64,000 nucleotides of DNA from Purshia tridentata (Eukaryota; Streptophyta; Magnoliopsida; Rosales; Rosaceae): the NCBI GenBank assembly GCA_003254885.1, contig QANT01003437.1, forward strand, positions 1-64,000, given 5' to 3'. Position numbers and translations under genes: made by a program. Shown in pieces: positions 60,898 through 64,000 of this stretch (positions within the stretch are counted from its first letter, which is position 1; the number at the start of each line of letters is the position of its first letter). The notes below the pieces were generated by a model. That model was not told where the DNA came from. It did no database searches and worked only from the letters and a program-made list of their open reading frames with translations.

Positions 60898-63800
60898 AAG
60901 CAATGGGGTTGTTGATTGCAAGAGATGGGCACGCAAGTTTCATATTGCTTTTCTTTTTAATTCCTTACATGTTTGTTTATATCATGATAGAATTAGAATG
61001 ACGAATTAATATTATAATGTTAATGTAAGAGTTGGTAGGGTATGATATTGAATAGTATCATGACATGTTATAAGGGCGCATAATATAGATTGCTAATGTA
61101 GTGGGGACGATACACTAATTTTTGTGATATATATTGGGAATAAAATCTCAAGAATTAATGTCTTAATTACCGACCTCAAACTGCTCATCTCAAGAATTTT
61201 ATTGATTGTAAATTGGATATTCTAACTTTATATAGTAGTATATTAAACTCCGTAAAAACGTTATTCAATTAATTAATTTTTATCTTAATTATTAAAATAT
61301 TTATATCACCCATGATTCGTACAATATATATTGCCAATAATGTGGAAATGAGGGTGAAAGTTCAACATGAAAAAGCCTGCCTGTGTAGCCAATTAATATT
61401 TACAACAGAAAACACTTTTTTAATTTTAAGACTTTGATATTGAGCATCGACCAAAGCATGCCGTTGCAGATTGAATTAGTTATCTATGGGTCGCATTAGA
61501 TGGATATCAAATTATTCATATTTTAAAAATTAAATAATTAATTAAGCAAATGACCTTTACATACCTTACGTATTCATAGGACTTGTGCGTGGAAAAGTCC
61601 TCTTTACTTTTTGTTACTTCTTGCTATTTCAACTTTTGTCAAATAATACGAGTACTTCAAGTCTGCGAATGTCTCTGTGTGCTATCAGCGGCAAACTACT
61701 CTCATTGAGTTTCATGCGAAGACTTGGTAATTTTAGTGGTTAAAAAAATAAGTAAATGAATTGACTCAAATTTGCCTTTAAGAGTTGTATTTAATATAAA
61801 TTAAGCATGGGTAGGCAATAAGGTATATTATATACAAATATAGATATCATTTGTTTAAGATTTATATTATTAATATATCCGTCACATGAAAGTTTTACTT
61901 TTTATTATGAATGTCATGTTTTGTAACATATATGAAGAATAAGAGTTCTATAACAAAGTTCATATATATATTTCACCTCGTATTTGACTGCATGTGAGCT
62001 TGAAGATGAAAGAATGTCGGCATTAATGACGGCTTGGTTAAGTCAAAACTTCTTTAACATTGTGCTTGGTTAAGTAATGATCATTGTTATTTTTGGTTGG
62101 TCTTTTTCTTGCTTTAATGAAATTCAAAGTTTCACGGCAAAAAGAAAAAAGGAATAATTATAGTTAAAACTTTAAAGTTAAAACATGATCATAATATCTT
62201 TTTTGGTTACAATAGACTGCAAATATTTTGAATTGGCTAGGTTGACCGTTTCTAAACTGGATAACCCTAGAACATAGAGGATAACTCTAATATAATGTAG
62301 CGGCCTGCCTATCAGAATTATTATATACTTTTATTTTTGGGGTCCTATATATATCTGCCATTGTTTATATATATAGTACACAATTATTATATGTACGTTA
62401 TGTTTCCACGCAAGTGCAAGCCTATATCTACAAAGCACACAGATATATATAGTTTAATTGGGTGTTTTTAGTGCATGCATGGACCAAGTTCTTAAGGCTC
62501 ATCTTGGTCTTGTTGAATACAAATTGGTCATTGATATATATAAGGTGCTAGTCATGCATGATACATGACGATTTTGCCAATTTCTCAGTGATGTAATTAA
62601 TTGATAAATTACATACTGATGTTATTTTAATTTTCCAATTAATTAATATTTGGTTCGGTTGTGTTGTGTTGGACTTGGACAAACTTCCTTAAATGCAATT
62701 AAATATTAAAAGCATTAATTTAATGCCATTGAGAAGAAGTTAATTGCCAATACATTCATAATATATGGCATGACATGCACCTATACCTATAGCTATGCCA
62801 ATATGAATTGATTTTAGCGATCTAGTCAAAACATGCAAATTAAGTCATAATTCATTAATGTGCTATATATATCTAGCTATTAACACAATTGTTTCGATAT
62901 TTGGAATCTGAATCTTCTACCTGATTAGGATTATCGGACTCTTTATCAATCTATCAATCTTAATGATTTAAGATAATTTTATAGAATCATATATAGGAAA
63001 TTAAGATTGCTCTATATCTTTAATTTGCTTTCTTAACATTAAAACCGAAACCTAATTAACAGACTTCCATCTCAAAGACAAATGCTTCATGTTTATTTTT
63101 GTGATTATTGAGAAGAAAATAAACTAATGAAAATGAGATTAAACTATAGTGTGATTTATTAAAAAAAATTTAAATTAAAAAAAGTTGGATATCAACTTGA
63201 AGATCAAGTAATTCCGGCCTTAAGAAAAAACTTGAATATCAAGTACGTTTGTCTTTGTTTATGATTATTAGTTTCGTAGAGCGACAAACAAAGAAAGGGA
63301 TTTAAATTAACATAATAATTTGTTTAGCATAAACATAATTAAGCTTTTCCAAATAGGAGAACTGTGCTTCGTTAAAGAAGAATTGTTTTGGCTGCAGTGG
63401 CATACTAACACCATTGACTACATGAAATGATCTAATTGATTTGAAGAAGATCACATTCAAATCTTAAAAGGGAATGATTGTATTGCAAGCGATATAATTC
63501 TCTAATATATAGCAATTGTATTCGTGTCTATCCAGTATAGTGTACTTGGTCTGTTGAGTACATATATATATATATATATATATCCACGTACACTTGTATA
63601 ATAAGATATTATTCCTAGCTATTTGGTAATAATAGTCATTTTCTGGAAAAATTTCATCAATAATTTTATATTTCAACTTGAGTCACTTGACCACAAATTA
63701 GTGTCATTTTTCCATGAAATAAGAATTAATGTCCTTTTCTATATATGATGATGTGATTTCAATGAAAATTAAAAATTAAAATAAAAGGAAAAGTTGACTG

Positions 63801-64000
63801 CCCTACACTAATATGTGGTATAATCGGAATCATACATTTGGTTTTATTTGTTGCGTGTTCAGAATTAATGGTTACAATTTCTATGAGTATTGCTTGAGAT
63901 GAGGAGGACAGTTTCATATTATATGTAAGCATCAATCCCTAATAGCCACTATACATTTAACGAATTGACACCTCAAAATAGACTAGCAAAAGGTTACAAA
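60898..64000. other. 3.1 kb AT-rich intergenic region
   Basis: This stretch is the upstream side of the pectin methylesterase gene and continues to the window edge. It holds an AT microsatellite (63562-63583) and short unrecognised frames only. No gene or mobile element was recognised. Confidence 0.5.
63562..63583 (+). repeat. AT microsatellite
   Basis: About 22 bp of perfect AT repeats. Confidence 0.95.

Noticed and set aside
60775-60936. Longer N-terminus for the pectin methylesterase
   Set aside because: It starts at TTG and precedes a good signal peptide that begins at ATG 60774. A TATA box lies within it.
60801-61001. 66-codon plus-strand frame in the PME promoter
   Set aside because: It overlaps the TATA box and leader of the PME gene on the other strand and resembles nothing known.

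Overview
The window is nuclear DNA from a flowering plant. It is AT-rich (intergenic DNA especially), genes are split by GT..AG introns, and gene families are plant-specific (PLATZ, YABBY, SAUR, DUF26, DUF641/GIL1). Protein character suggests a woody eudicot, probably Rosaceae (Prunus-like); that placement is inference from remembered homologues, not a search. No operon, CRISPR array, plasmid or phage-like region, tRNA or rRNA gene was seen.

I support ten protein-coding genes: a PLATZ zinc-binding regulator (829-2505, -); a small unrecognised protein with an internal motif repeat (10723-11160, -); GIL1-like DUF641 protein (16066-17544, +); a YABBY factor of the FIL/YAB3 type in seven exons (21125-23485, -); the Golgi Qb-SNARE GOS12 in six exons (31472-36891, -); a SAUR36-like auxin-responsive protein (45313-45825, +); a short protein like the MAPK substrate At1g80180 (48547-48867, +); a VMA22/CCDC115-like V-ATPase assembly factor (50461-51323, -); a plasmodesmata-located DUF26 protein (54080-56721, +); and a type I pectin methylesterase with an inhibitor-like pro-region (57773-60774, -). 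Exon junctions were set by reading frame, GT/AG sites and family conservation.

The genes are independent units. Several share broad themes (organ polarity and growth: YABBY, PLATZ, SAUR, GIL1; secretory and endomembrane system: GOS12, VMA22; cell wall and plasmodesmata: PME, PDLP), but nothing suggests a dedicated cluster or a single pathway.

The gaps hold mobile-element fossils and local duplications: a foldback MITE near 9.2-9.6 kb, a weaker one near 20.5-20.8 kb, a 1.2 kb long-terminal-inverted-repeat element (29019-30236), a clean Mutator-type MITE with 9-bp target duplications (38980-39376), a solo LTR with 5-bp target duplications (46253-47023), and tandem duplications of 80 to 290 bp. 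I found no convincing new biological system. The best leads are the unrecognised 145-aa protein, the 1.2 kb inverted-repeat element, the 5-nt terminal exon of the PDLP gene, and a dense GTAC cluster beside a 290-bp duplication.
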